The translations under genes were made by a program, and so were the position numbers. A DNA stretch of 64,000 nt from Ryuthela nishihirai (Eukaryota; Arthropoda; Arachnida; Araneae; Heptathelidae). A model generated the notes under the pieces. That model was given only the letters and a program-made list of their open reading frames with translations. It did not search any database and was not told the origin of the DNA. Position 1 is the stretch's first letter. Each line of letters begins with the position of its first letter. Where the stretch lies: contig JAWZYU010000017.1 in NCBI GenBank assembly GCA_038380435.1, positions 23,993,283 to 24,057,282 on the forward strand. The letters are read 5' to 3'. Positions 1 through 11,191 of the stretch are shown here, one piece after another.

Positions 1-619
1 ATACATCGTTGCAATATTCATTTGAAATTTTCAATCTTTTTCACCATTAGAGGGTGCAATTATAGTGTTTGAAAGTGTGAATCATAATATTTTGTAAATT
101 CCTATCTAATCCAAAAAATATTTTTTTCATTTATCTCTAAATACAATAATCAAATAAAACAAAAAATTGTGTTTTCCCACCCATTCTGGGTCTAAGAGGT
201 CAATTCATTGCTGTCAATGGAAACATCATGGCATTCACATTCCACCACCAAAATTTGTTTGAAATTTGCAAATTTTCCCCCCATTAGAGAGCACAATTAT
301 AGTTTTTGGAAGATTTAAAAAGTGTGATCATAATATTTTATGAATTCTTATTTAATCCAAAAAGAATATTTCATTTATCTCTAAAAACAATTATCTGCTA
401 AAACTAAAAAGGTGCATTCCCCCCCCCCCCCCCCCCCCCCCTGGGTCCAAGGGGTCAACTCATTGTTGGCAATGAAAACTTCATGACCTCATTCCATCAT
501 CAAAATTTCAAATTTCCAGCATAAATACATCGTTTGCAATCGGTTTGAAATTTTCAACTTTTTCCACCACTAGAGGGCATAATATAGCTTTAGATAGATT
601 CAGAAAGTATTTCACAATA
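1..619 (+). repeat. R1 tandem repeat array (left part)
   Basis: About two and a half imperfect units of roughly 260 bases. Landmarks recur at 2-40, 250-275 and 524-560 (CATCGTTTGCAATATTCATT-like, then TTGAAATTTTCAA, then CACTAGAGGGC). Each unit also holds a TTTATCTCTAAAAACAA block and a CTGGGTCTAAGGGGTCAA block. The second unit contains a pure C run at 419-441. The array is interrupted at 619 by a Tc1 element and resumes at 1816. The same family recurs at 33.4, 40.0 and 50.6-51.2 kb, so R1 is a dispersed element with internal tandem units, not a local satellite. Confidence 0.75.
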
Positions 620-1815
620 AGCTCACCGGACAAAAAATTAGTCACACCTGGCTGAATGTCACCTAATAGTGCATAATGCCTCCATGTGACTGAAGAACAG
701 CTGAAATCCTGTCTGGCATTGATGCCACCAGTGTGTGGATGTAGTGCACATCAATATTCATCCACTCTTCCAGCAGCAAATGCCACAGTTTGGCCCACTC
801 GTTGCCCCAAATAGTTCCACAAGTTTTTTATGAGATTCAAATCTAGGGATGTTAAAAGGCTTCAGAATGCTCATTGTGCCAATCTGACACACTTAGAGCC
901 CTGTGCATGCGACAATTGTCATCTTGGAAGACTGGGGTATCCTTCTGGTGTTCACTGTGGAGATGCTACACAAAAGGCAGGAACAGCTCCATATATCCCT
1001 TCTGGTTCAAGTGTGATGTCACTGCAACCAAAGGACATATTTCCTTGTACGCGAAACACCCCCAGAACATCACAGAGCCTCCTCCAGTTTGAACAGAACC
1101 TTGCACACAGTTCGCATAGAAGGGCTTCAAGCAGCATACGATGTACTCATCACCTCACATCATTCGAGTACAAGCAAAAACGTGACTTATCCGACCAGAT
1201 CACATGCTTCCAAGAGTCGACAGTTGTCTTTGTGGCGTCTCAACCACTGTAGCCATGCAGCCTTGTGCAGAGCTGTTAACATGGGTCTCTTCCGCGGTAC
1301 TCTGCTACAGATATCCATGGCATGCAGTTGCCTTCAAAGTGTTCATTCAGAAACAGCTTGTTATAGGCCTGCATTGACTGACTGGAGCAATTCCTGCCTT
1401 GTTGCAAAGCAGCTTGCCCTAACAGTGCATTGACACACTGCGATGGTCCCTATTGGTGAGCTGTCTTTCTGCCACAGTTCTGGTGACGATTAGCGGTGGA
1501 CTGCAATGTATGCCACTGCTGGAAGACCCTTCTGGAGGACAGTACATTTCGCACACCTGCAAAGGCAGCAACTTCTTGTACACTATACCCTTTGGCTCAG
1601 TCAAATGCAATAACACCTTTTTGCCACATTTACATCTTTGGCGCGACCCATTTTTCACGGAGCGACTAACACACGTGGCACACAACCACTTTATGCCATT
1701 GTATGAACCCTGTAACACACGGCACAGCTATTTGTAGGACACGCTTATTACTGATGCTGTCGAACTGATGTACCCTCTTACGGTGGGAGATTACTAATTT
1801 TTTGTCTGGTGAGCT
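620..1815 (-). mobile_element. Tc1/mariner element with intact terminal repeats and a decayed transposase
   Basis: A 1,196-base element. The left end AGCTCACCGGACAAAAAATT is mirrored at the right end (inverted AGCTCACCAGACAAAAAATT), flanked by TA at 618-619 and 1816-1817. Removing one TA restores the R1 sequence AATATTTCATCAAT seen in other R1 copies, so both ends are exact. On the minus strand, a start resembling MGRAKD and a helix-turn-helix-like stretch lie near 1640-1500. The C-terminal Tc1-type catalytic region lies at about 950-700. Several stops and frame changes break it, so no working transposase is expected. Confidence 0.85.
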
Positions 1816-1950
1816 TATTTCATCAATATCTATCCAATACAAAAAGAATTTTAAATTTATCTCTGTAAGCAAAAAAGTTTGATGCCTACAGATAGACAAC
1901 AAAGCAAAACTATTATCTTGTTTCCTTTGAAAACGAGATAAAAAGAGAAA
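1816..1950 (+). repeat. R1 repeat, right remnant after the Tc1 insertion
   Basis: Continues the R1 unit cut by the Tc1 element: TATTTCATCAATATC, then AATTTATCTCTGTAAGC, then a CAGATAGACAACAAAGC / CTTGTTTCC / AACGAGATAAA tail. The same tail (ACAGACAGAC ... GTTATCTCGTTTTCC) closes the R1 copy at 51.2 kb, so it is probably the family's natural 3' end. Positions 1951-2546 hold nothing I recognise. Confidence 0.6.
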
Positions 1951-2546
1951 GCTGTTTGTACATTCATCTACTTGAATAGCAAAGTTAGTGATTTTTAATT
2001 TTTCTGGTAAGATTTTCTTAATATTATGGGGCATATAAATCTATTTACCTACTAATGGTGTTATTAGAAAGAGGGATCTTGTCAATTTCACTTTCAGCTT
2101 ATCTTCTGATTACTGTTCTTATCATTTATCTTGCAGGCAGGTAATACCAAACTTTCAGCAATAGTTGACTTTTTTTTGTAACAAGTTCATCCACAAAATT
2201 ATTTGCTTCCTGAGCTTTGTCACTTACTTTTACTTTTAAACTTCTACTTTATCTTACCTGATAAATGAGCATGCATGGTAGTTATAGAGCCTGTTTACTT
2301 AGCTGGTGCAAGAGCAGCATTTGTCATTTTCTTTCTACACACAATAAACAGAGGGAGAGCAGTTTTCATTTCCAGTCCATGCAAAGTGTATGATGAATTG
2401 ACTATTATTGTATTGTTTATTTTTTTCAGTTTTATTTCTATATTTATTTGCATTTAGGTCAGAAAGTGATTTGTTTTAACCAAAATCTCTGTTATTGTCA
2501 CTTTGCACCCTCACAAAGTCACAATCTTTTAAGATACAGAATCGCA

Positions 2547-3876
2547 TCAGAATAATATGGCCACCCACAGAATCACAGTGTACCCGCCCAGGCACGCCAC
2601 AGTGTGCACGACATGGTCAACCACACAGAGATATAAAGCAGCCAGCCAGGACAGATGAGCCGTAGTGCATGATGTGAGCACAATGGGCAGAGGTATTGAT
2701 TTGACGGACGTTCAAAAAGGAATGATCATCGGCTACAGCCCCAATATTGGAAGCATCTCGGAAACAGCAGACTTTGTGGGCTGTTCGCGAGGTGCTGTAG
2801 TAAGGGTGTACCAAGAATGGACCACTAGCACACTGAGTACCTCCAATGTCATAACTGTGGAGTCCCAAAGGACATTGACCCCAGAGGAGAACATCACCTC
2901 TATCGACTTGTAAAGGGCAATCAACGCATAACAGTGCAGCAATTGACCACTCAAATGAATGCTCGGGCACCCAGGTACGTGTCCCCGATGACTGTAGAGC
3001 GAACCCTGTTACACATAGGTATCCGGAGTCAACGCTGTGTAAAGGTGCACAAGTTAACCAAGGTTCATCGGCAACAATGCCTGCAGTTCACACGGGAATA
3101 CCGTCATTGAACAGTGGAAAAAGGTTGCCTTCTACAATGAATCAAGGTTTCTACTCCACAGAAGTGATGGGCGGTGGCGGATATGGCATCAGACACATGA
3201 GAACCAAAACCTGGACACGCTTGTCGGTCAAGTATAGGCCAGTGGTGGCAGTGTGCATGTCTGGGGATGTTTTCCTTGATGACCACTGGATGGGTTCCCT
3301 GAACACCAATGACTACCTGTCCATCCTTGCTGACCACATGCATCCCTTCATGTTGGATGTTTAACTGGTGGTGATGGTGTCTACCAACAGGACAATGCAC
3401 CCTGCCATGTCACTAAGGTGGTGCGGGAATGGTTCCAGTAACACGACAGCGATGTCTCTGTTTTCCCTTAGCCAGTGAAATCGCCTGACCTCAATCCCAT
3501 AGAGAACTTGTGGGACCATTTGAATCCTCAATATTCTTGTCTGGAGCGACCAAGGATGCAGAGCAGATAGCAGGTTTGGCCGAAGGCAGGACTTTACTTC
3601 TATAGTATTGTCAAGCCTGACGGTGGATAGAAGTAAACATGGCACTGTCCCATATAGATATAGTGCAGTCTCTGAATTGTGGAGCATCTGGGCTTTGTCA
3701 TACATTATATTACTGTCATCTCCAGAACCTCCGTGCTCTGCTGGAGTTCGAATGGGTACGTGTGCCTCTGGCAACCTTCCAGGGCCTCATTATGACCATG
3801 CCACGCCATCTTGCTGCTGTCAACCAGGCCAAGGGTGGTTATTCCCATTATTAGGTGGGCGGTCATATTATTCTGA
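2547..3876 (+). mobile_element. Tc1/mariner element, plus strand, decayed transposase
   Basis: A 1,330-base element with terminal inverted repeats TCAGAATAATATGGCCACCC (left) and the inverted TCAGAATAATATGACCGCCC (right). The right flank is TA; the left flank is now CA, which fits a mutated TA target. The reading frame starts at about 2683 with MGRGIDLTDVQKGMIIGYS, a Tc1 N-terminal DNA-binding region containing CSRGAVVRVYQEW. Later pieces at 3077-3361 and 3390-3530 correspond to the catalytic core and the QDNAPCH and SPDLNPIENLW type motifs. Stops at about 2911 and 3362, plus frame changes, inactivate it. Confidence 0.85.
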
Positions 3877-5004
3877 TACAACAGTGTATATTTCCACATC
3901 AAAATGTTTTAGACTAAATTACAACAGATAACATCTAATACAAATAATTAGCATGGGTGGGTGATGTCTGCATGCATGCATCCAGGATTTGATTGGTGAC
4001 ATCAACATGTACACTCACTGTTGCTGAGAGCATGTAAATTTTTCGAGTTTTAACAATTCGACATATTTCAACCCTAACTCTCCAGATACTTGACTGAATG
4101 GTCCCAAATTTCATATATGGGTTCTCCTTGTGTGAAACTCACTACATTTGTGATAGAAATCAATTTGGAATCACAAATGATCTTGTAGTCTTGCAGATCT
4201 GGAAATGGTAGGTAGTGCAATCAGGCTGCCAGAGCTTTTTGTGTTGTGAGATGTTAATGAATGGAGATGTTAATGAAGGAGTAATTCATTCTGTGCTACC
4301 AAGTCGTTGAGCAAAAAGCAAATAACACCATGTACTGTACATCTACAGAGAGATCACTTAATAAACACCTATTACCATCTATCAGCAACTGTGATTGGGA
4401 ATTCACACTTTTCACAGAACCCTTTGAAGGCTGCTTATAGAACCCTAGTTGGAAAACATTAATTATGGTATGCAATATAACAATAAATAAAGAAATACAT
4501 GCTGGGTAAGCTGTTTTCTAATATTACGCAAATGTTCTCAGACTCATTTCTATTGGTAAGGAAAAATCCATTGCCTTTCATTGAGGCAGTGGTCAGCAAA
4601 TCTGACTTCAGCCTTAGTAGTGTATGTGAATATATGGTATATCTGTACAAGCTATGAGCTTCTATGATCATTCTCTGTCCTATATTAACAAAATAAAAAT
4701 CTATATATTCTCAATGGAAATTCAGTGCTGATTCAAATTTTTTTTACAGATTACTGATATCCTAAGTAAATCTTGAATTATTGCAATTTTTCAAAAAAAA
4801 AATTGCATGTATATAATACAAATATAAAAAAAATCCTTATGAAATCACGAATCTCATTGTGATCCATACAATTTGACAGTTGGTAACATCTGATCCAACC
4901 AATGCTAAGTAATGGTATTGAAATTCATACATAAGCTAAAGATGGAGATGTAAATGTTCAAACAAATGAATATTTAAGTTTGGTGGCCTTTACTTTTAGC
5001 CACA
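3877..5004. other. Intronic AT-rich sequence, nothing recognised
   Basis: Part of the last, open KDM7 intron. No reading frame with protein character, no repeat family and no RNA gene is recognised. It contains scattered A and T runs only. Confidence 0.5.
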
Positions 5005-5045
5005 TTGATTAACACACATGCCCCTTAGGCATGTGTGTCAATCAA
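5005..5045. repeat. Short hairpin
   Basis: Arms TTGATTAACACACATGCC and GGCATGTGTGTCAATCAA are separated by CCTTA, with one mismatch. Probably the remnant of a small palindromic element; no target duplication is evident. Confidence 0.55.
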
Positions 5046-5604
5046 CTTTCTCATTTATTATCAGTATTAATGATACCACGTGATACCATGAACTAATCAC
5101 TGCCTTAATAAAGACAACCTTTTCCACTGTTCTGCATTCTTGAATTTCCTTTTTTAGTGATTTACAAAGGTGTTGCTAGACTTTTTAAGATAGCTGTACA
5201 TGTTTTTCATAATCCACAAAAAACACAAGTATACTGATATGTGCATGAATTAAAGGGCATAATTAATAAAGTGCCCTATAAGGCATTACTAGTTTGACAA
5301 ATGTGACTTATTGAAAGAATGAACTATTGATATTTGTAGAATAAATATCTTGCTCTTCAGCAGCAGTATTTGGCTTGCACCTGAGGCAGTACAACAGTAT
5401 CATACTAGGCTAATAAACTGAAGTTCATAAGCCCCAACTTTGACAGTATTTTTTGTTTTCTCTGCTATTTGTGCCTTGCCCTAGATGAGAAATATTGGTG
5501 ACTAGGGAAGATTGTCATTCACTACACAGAATTCTAAGCAATGGTTTTTTATGAAGAAGGACCACACATTATGCACATTAAATAACATACTGGATGAATT
5601 ATCT

Positions 5605-6400
5605 AATTTCGACAATTTCACTATAAATTTAGAGTAAAATTCTTAGAACAAAGATGACAGTTCAGAATTCACATTATAATTATTTTCCATTGTTTACTGC
5701 AATGAGAGCAACTCAATGGCAGGTGAAAGGTTACAGGGCAAAGGTACTGAAATTAGCAGATTTTATTGCAACAGATGTTTTTAGTGCTGTTGGGTGATAT
5801 TGCTACACAGCGATGTTCTACTGCTCCATTCTTGCTAGTAGCTGGCTCACTCATGTTGCTCCTGGATGGTAAAGTCTGCCTTGTTAACAGCCAGGTTTTT
5901 GGTTGGCAATGTTGTCATGCTGAGGTGATATGTTCAAGCATGGATACCAGTCCATTTTTAGTGATATGGGCTTGATTCTTTGCAACGATAACTTTCATTG
6001 TTGTTTACCAGGAGCAGTGAGTTACCAATGTTTGCAAAAACAACTGTTTTCATTCACCATATTAAGATCCCCAGACTGTGACATGTAAATGAAACTAAAA
6101 AATTAGAATTTTAAAAAATCTTCAACCACAATGCATTTCTTTGATCAACTCTAGAAGTATAAGATAGAATTGACTGCATGATGATACTAACATCACCTAA
6201 CAGCATGGAAAACATCTGTTGCAATGAAATCTGTTAACTTCAGCACCTTCACCTGGGAAAGGATGAACTGTAAGTTTTAAAATCTTTCACCTGTCACTGA
6301 GTTGTTTTCATTGAAATAAACAATGGAAAATAATTATAGTGTGAATTCTGGACTGCCATCTTTGTTCTAGAACTTTCATGCTAAATTTACACAATGGTTT
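5605..6400. repeat. Large inverted repeat (foldback) of about 0.8 kb
   Basis: The left arm (about 5605-5835) and right arm (about 6180-6400) are inverted copies. Matching blocks include AGAACAAAGATGACAGTTCA / AGAACAAAGATGGCAGTCCA, ATTATTTTCCATTGTTTA and ATTGCAACAGATGTTTT. Divergence is around 15-20% by eye. The spacer is about 340 bases. No coding potential is seen. It may be a foldback or hairpin transposon, or two copies of one element in opposite orientation. Positions 5046-5604 hold nothing else. Confidence 0.7.
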
Positions 6401-6608
6401 TGCGTAAATTTAGAATAAAACAATATGTTGTCAAAATAAAATAATTTCAACTAACACTGTGAAAATAATTTTTTTTTAAAATACTGGATAATGTGATCTT
6501 TCCTAATAGGTAAACAAAAGGTTTCCAAACACTAATCTGATGGACATAAACCTTGTGACATAGCCATCAGTTTACTGTGCTAAAAAAAGTATCTAAAAAG
6601 TTATCAAT

Positions 6609-6855
6609 ACAGAAAACTAAATAAAGCTAGTTCTGAGAGGTATATTTCATGAACCAACTTTTTTTTGTATACTATATATGACAAATTAAATACCAGGGAC
6701 TAAATAATAACATGTGCTTGAATTGCAGCTGGGCAACAGGGTGAATGAAGGAAGGGTGGTGCCACTTCGTGAGGAAATGTTTATTGACGGTCATTGGGTA
6801 GGCATTTTGACGTCACAGCGGGGAGACGATGATAAACAAAGTTATAAGAAGCATA
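6609..6855 (+). repeat. Dispersed repeat (blocks X and Y)
   Basis: Block X (6609-6660, AACTAAATAAAGCTAGTTCT, GAGAGGTATATTTCAT) recurs in the same orientation at about 10143-10190. Block Y (about 6727-6840, with GGGTGGTGCCAC, GGTCATT and TGACGTCACAGCGGGGAGA) recurs inverted at about 9820-9895. The Y block imitates an exon (AG ... open frame ... GTAAGA), but its second copy shows it is repetitive. Confidence 0.5.
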
Positions 6856-9790
6856 CGGTAAGATAGATTTTTGTTGGCAGAAAAAGTGTAAAATTGCAAT
6901 TTCATTTTTTAACTATTTGAGGTCTATCTAGTTATCAGGAAAATATTTATTGTTAGGGAGGGCACACACCACCACAATTTGCAACAGCAATATGATGATA
7001 ATTGCAGTGGCTTCTTAAAAATGCATGCACAAAGCTGGGGCACCACACACCACAGCAATTGTAATTCACTTGTGACACTGAAGAAGTTGCCATCGGAGTA
7101 CTGTTTTATTAATTGAAACTTTAATAATAGACATTGTTTCAAATCATTCAATAAAATATACATTTTAAAAGTTTCCATAATGATTATTTTGATATTAGAT
7201 AATTATGTATGATTATTATAAAACATGATAATTTATTGTTAAATAAGGATTTATATGCAACATCAAAACAGTTTCAAGCTATCTTACTTTGCTATAGAAA
7301 TGTTCTCTTAAAAACTTCAATTGCTTAAAATGCAAAAATGATTATTGGTTTTAAACTACCAGGAATTTCAGTATTACAATAATATCTATATATATAATAC
7401 TGTTTTTTTTTTCAGCCACATTTTAACATTTTATTGGTATGTTTCTACTTTTGAAAGATTACTGAATATTACACAAAATGACAAACTTTGCACACACAAG
7501 GCTAACCAATAGTATTGTTTGGCTATCTAGCAAAACAATCTACTTTGAATGTTATGGCAGACATTCAAATTTAAAGTAGAAGTCTACACTAACTGATCTA
7601 GACTGAAAGATCCCTCAATGAAAAAGCAAAATATACAACCAGAGGAAAACAAATTAGCAGCAAGAGTCTACAGTTTACAGCTACCAGATGACGACTCTAT
7701 TAAAATAGAAAAAAAAAAAGGAATGCAATGCATTAATATGGACCACAATGGGAAATATACATATTCAACTCTAATGAAGTACAGTATGTGGGGCAGGGAA
7801 GGTATAACCCCAAAATGCCCCCACGGATACACCATTGATAGACCAAAATAGTTGGGGTTATATTGGTTTGGGGTGATATAAACTATCATTGGTTGTTTTA
7901 CCTATTGTGTTTAATTAAAATAAACTCTAATATTTTAATATTTGGGAGATTAAGTTTCAATATTTTAGGATAACTTACTAATAAAACTATCATGGCAGAT
8001 GTTGCTTTGTGGCGTGAGAAGAATATGACACTAGTATCACTTTCATTTTGACTGCAAAGTTTATTTTCAGTAGGGTATACAACAACTTATTAGAATTCAA
8101 ATGATTGTGATAAGAATTTTTAAAGTAATTTTGCTAATAAAATAAATGCTGACTACTGGATGAGTGTAAAATATTTTAATATCAAATGTTAGTAAAAAGA
8201 TGAACTCCTTCATCAATCATCTCACATGTTGACATTTGCTTTTTTGTTACAATATTGGAAATGTTCATGACACTTGTTTTTTTAAATTCAATTTGCTGAT
8301 AGGTAAAATTCCGTCATATTCATATATTGGTAATGCATGGAACTTTCGAAGAGTTTAGCAAATGTTATTTTTAATTTAAATTGGGCTTTATTTTGCTGTA
8401 GAAATTATTTTGTCCCCCATTCATTCAGAAGGATTCAAACATTTTTTCCCCCTTAATGAATAGGTGAGCAATTCCAATGCAGATAGAATGTTATTAATTT
8501 AAATAAAATCTTTAAGCTTCTATAACCTTATTAAAAATAGATTAATTTTTTTATATTAAACCAATTCACTGCTAGATTATTTTCTAACTGAGTAGTTAAC
8601 TTTTCCTGAATATTCTTAAATTACTTTATATAACTTCACAAACATGTATCAGTTTGCAAGTAGGGCTCATACTCTAAAAAATTTTTGATTTGATCACATA
8701 TAGAACAATGTAATTCTGTCTGAATATTTTTTTCACTGCATTACTATAGAATTTCTATTAGATGATTCTGAGAAAATATTCTGATCTTGCATTTACAATT
8801 AAATTCGATCAAATTAGAATACCAGATCTTTATTTCAACTTATCTTTTTACCAACTATCTTCATAATCATACTGAAATTAATAAAAATAAAATTTTCACC
8901 ATTATGAGTAGTGGTTAAATTTTTCCCTACCAAAAAACATTTAATGTGACCTGGCATAAATACAGTTTTCAATTTATTAAGAAATTTCTTCCTGGAGTTA
9001 TTGAAAGAGAGGTCTGCTTTTTTTTTTCTTGTTTTGTTTAATCCTGAAAATTTTTATTCTGCTGTATCAATTTTTATTTATGTTTATTCCACTGCTTTTG
9101 CTTTGATCATAATCTTGTTTGCAAAGCAGAGATTTTCCCTCTCAGCATTATTTAGTCTTTAATAGGAATTTAAAACTGGTGCTGTAATTTTCTAATGTGT
9201 AGACTATGATGCACTGACAAAGTTTTTATTCTGACAAATCAGTACAGTATAAGCCAAGGTATTTAAATTATCAGTTACCTGAGATAATGCTACTTTTTTA
9301 CTGGGTACACTGTCATAGTTTTCAGAATGATAAGTTTCTTATTCCAACAATCATTTTGTTGCTTACCAAGATAATAATTGTTTGGTCAGAGTATAATCCG
9401 TCATTATAACAAAACTGAAATTCTTATGTGACAAGTTTTTTTTTTAAAATCTGGAATAGCATTATCATTTAGTTTACATTCAATAGTTAGTTCCAAGCTT
9501 GCTTCATAAATCTTACAGGCGATTGATCTTAACGGGCATTTGAAAAATGTTTACTTCATGTCTTAGCATGTGCGCTTCGAATTTATATTTAAGCCAACAC
9601 TGCAGCACCCACTTCATACTAATTTTTGCTTCTAATGGGCATGAACATTGCTTTTCTTATTCTTAGAAGAATTACTCGTGTAGTTTGCTACTGCACAGTT
9701 CGGCATGATAAAAAAATTACCTGAAAGACTTCACAGAGAGAGAAAGATTCATGAAAGTGAAGACCAAAGAAAGACATGAAAGAATGGATG
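6856..9790. other. Intronic AT-rich sequence, nothing recognised
   Basis: About 2.9 kb of the open KDM7 intron. A 77-codon open frame at 7618-7851 has no recognisable domain and no relative in the window. A short inverted pair of GGGGTTATA-type sequences lies near 7800-7880. No repeat family, RNA gene or exon is recognised. Confidence 0.5.
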
Positions 9791-9819
9791 ATTATGCAAA
9801 TACTTTAGTTGAGCTCTCC

Positions 9820-10190
9820 CTGCTGTGACATCATGGGGCACACCCTCTGTGACATTTGAATGACCTTGGTTGGCCTTGATCTTGTGGCACCACCCTGGCT
9901 GGGTAATAGCACAGCATTTGTAAACAGTGGCTGGGTCTCAGACAGGGATGCCAGACTTTTAAAAATCAACCATTAAATGTCCTGAAAAATTCATGTAATC
10001 ACATATTCTTAAATTAATTATACAGGTCTCAGCTAGTTGTAATTTCATTTGTAGCCTGGGTTCAAACTGTTGCTGGATACAAGCAAATTATAATTGTAGT
10101 TCAGGCTACTATTCAAACATTTATAATATTTTTCAATATTCAGAAAACTAAGCAATACAGTTCTGAGAGGTACATTTCATACACTGACTT
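9820..10190 (-). repeat. Second copy of dispersed blocks Y (inverted) and X (direct)
   Basis: On the minus strand, 9895-9820 reads GGGTGGTGCCAC, GGTCATT, then TGATGTCACAGCAGGGAGAG, matching block Y of 6727-6840. Block X lies at 10143-10190 in the plus orientation. The differing relative orientation of the two blocks suggests they are separate repeats that were shuffled. Confidence 0.45.
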
Positions 10191-10494
10191 TCTTTGAACA
10201 TATTTCTGAATATATTATCAATAAACAATAAGCTGTATGATGTTATTATTCCTATTTACAACAGCTTAATACTTTAGCAAAATTTACTTTGTTTTATTAC
10301 AGGATAAAATATTAAAAATGTAATTAATATGTTTTTGTTTTATGAGGAAATCTTGCTGTATGAAGTTTATGGCATTTATTAATACTGTTTAATTATGCAT
10401 TTGGTCTTTTTTTCCCTAGTTTCTAGTTTAAAGCTTCAGCTGAAAAATTTCACTTTTATGATATACATAATTAAAATGCACACAAAAAGTTGGT

Positions 10495-10870
10495 TGTTTA
10501 GGGTTTTATGGAGTGGGAGCAATGAAGGCTATAATGTGACAAAAGAAAAAGTAAAAAAAGTGAAAACATAGAAACCCACAGTCGAAGTTTTAAAAGAAAA
10601 CATCAATAAGACAATAACTATAAAAATATAAAAGGCAAAAATCTAAAAGTATAAGAAAGTTTATAAACAACAAATCAAAGCAATTGTAGAAACAACAATT
10701 AAAACAAAAAAAAAGCGGTGTGATAAAAACAACTCAGGTGTAACTGAGAAAAATGATACATAAAAACAACTACATAGAAAATTTTAATTTTGTTAATATA
10801 AGCAGAAAAACATAGTCAAAAACACTGTAAAAACAAAACAATTAGATAAAGGATGCCGGAGTGTAAGGGA
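10495..10870 (+). repeat. A-rich SINE-like or interspersed element
   Basis: Begins GTTGTTTAGGGTTTTATGGA, followed by GGAGCAATGAAGGCTATAAT and then about 300 bases that are extremely A-rich on the plus strand (many TAAAAA, ACAATTAAAAC units). The asymmetric composition and distinct head suggest an inserted retroposed element, but no second copy is in this window to prove it. Confidence 0.35.
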
Positions 10871-11049
10871 CTTGGATAGCAACTAATGAGAGCTTAAATA
10901 AATATGCTATTCTGCATTAAAATGTGATGAGCAGTTAAATGGTGTCAAACACATATTAAGATTAATCATCAAAGTGGAAGACCAAAACAATAATTGCAGG
11001 ATACATTGAGTATATCTGAAAAGTAAGGTTCCTACTAAATGTTTTTTAC

Positions 11050-11191
11050 CTGGTTTTAGAAAACTCCAAACTGATAACATTATATACTTTATTTCGAACT
11101 GGACTATTGAAATATTCTACCCATTCCTTCATGGTCATTTTTATATTTTCTTGTCTTGTGACGTCAATAACATCCAAAAGATAGTCAGGGC
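11050..11191 (-). CDS. KDM7: KDM7-type histone demethylase, coding exon 6 (last exon in window)
   Basis: A 142-base exon with acceptor TTTCAG and donor GTAAAA. It contains LLDVIDVTRQENIKM and later YNVISLEFSKT, matching PHF8 IDVIDVTRQADCKM and LNVISLEFSDTR closely. These lie just before the JmjC core that holds the iron-binding HxD...H residues. It ends in phase 2. No exon coding the next expected block (WVENLWP, then HIDFGGTSVWYH in PHF8) was found between 1 and 11,049. The gene therefore continues beyond the left edge, and catalytic competence cannot be judged here. Confidence 0.93.

Noticed and set aside
830..1252. A 140-codon plus-strand frame across the first Tc1 element
   Set aside because: It is antisense to the Tc1 transposase and has no protein character. 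Likewise the antisense frames across 3361-3774, 31355-31899 and 54018-54460.
6727..6849. An exon-like open stretch on the plus strand (AG | LGNRVNEGRVVPLREEMFID ... | GTAAGA)
   Set aside because: The same sequence core occurs inverted at 9820-9895 (GGGTGGTGCCAC ... TGATGTCACAGCAGGGAGAG), so it belongs to a dispersed repeat. The encoded peptide is unlike any family I know.
7618..7851. A 77-codon reading frame
   Set aside because: No domain, no splice context, unremarkable composition, and inside an intron of the opposite-strand gene. Frames of this length occur by chance here.
1..11049. Further KDM7 exons carrying the JmjC core
   Set aside because: I looked on the minus strand for the WVENLWP and HIDFGGTSVWYH type blocks and saw none. 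The remaining exons are assumed to lie beyond the left edge.
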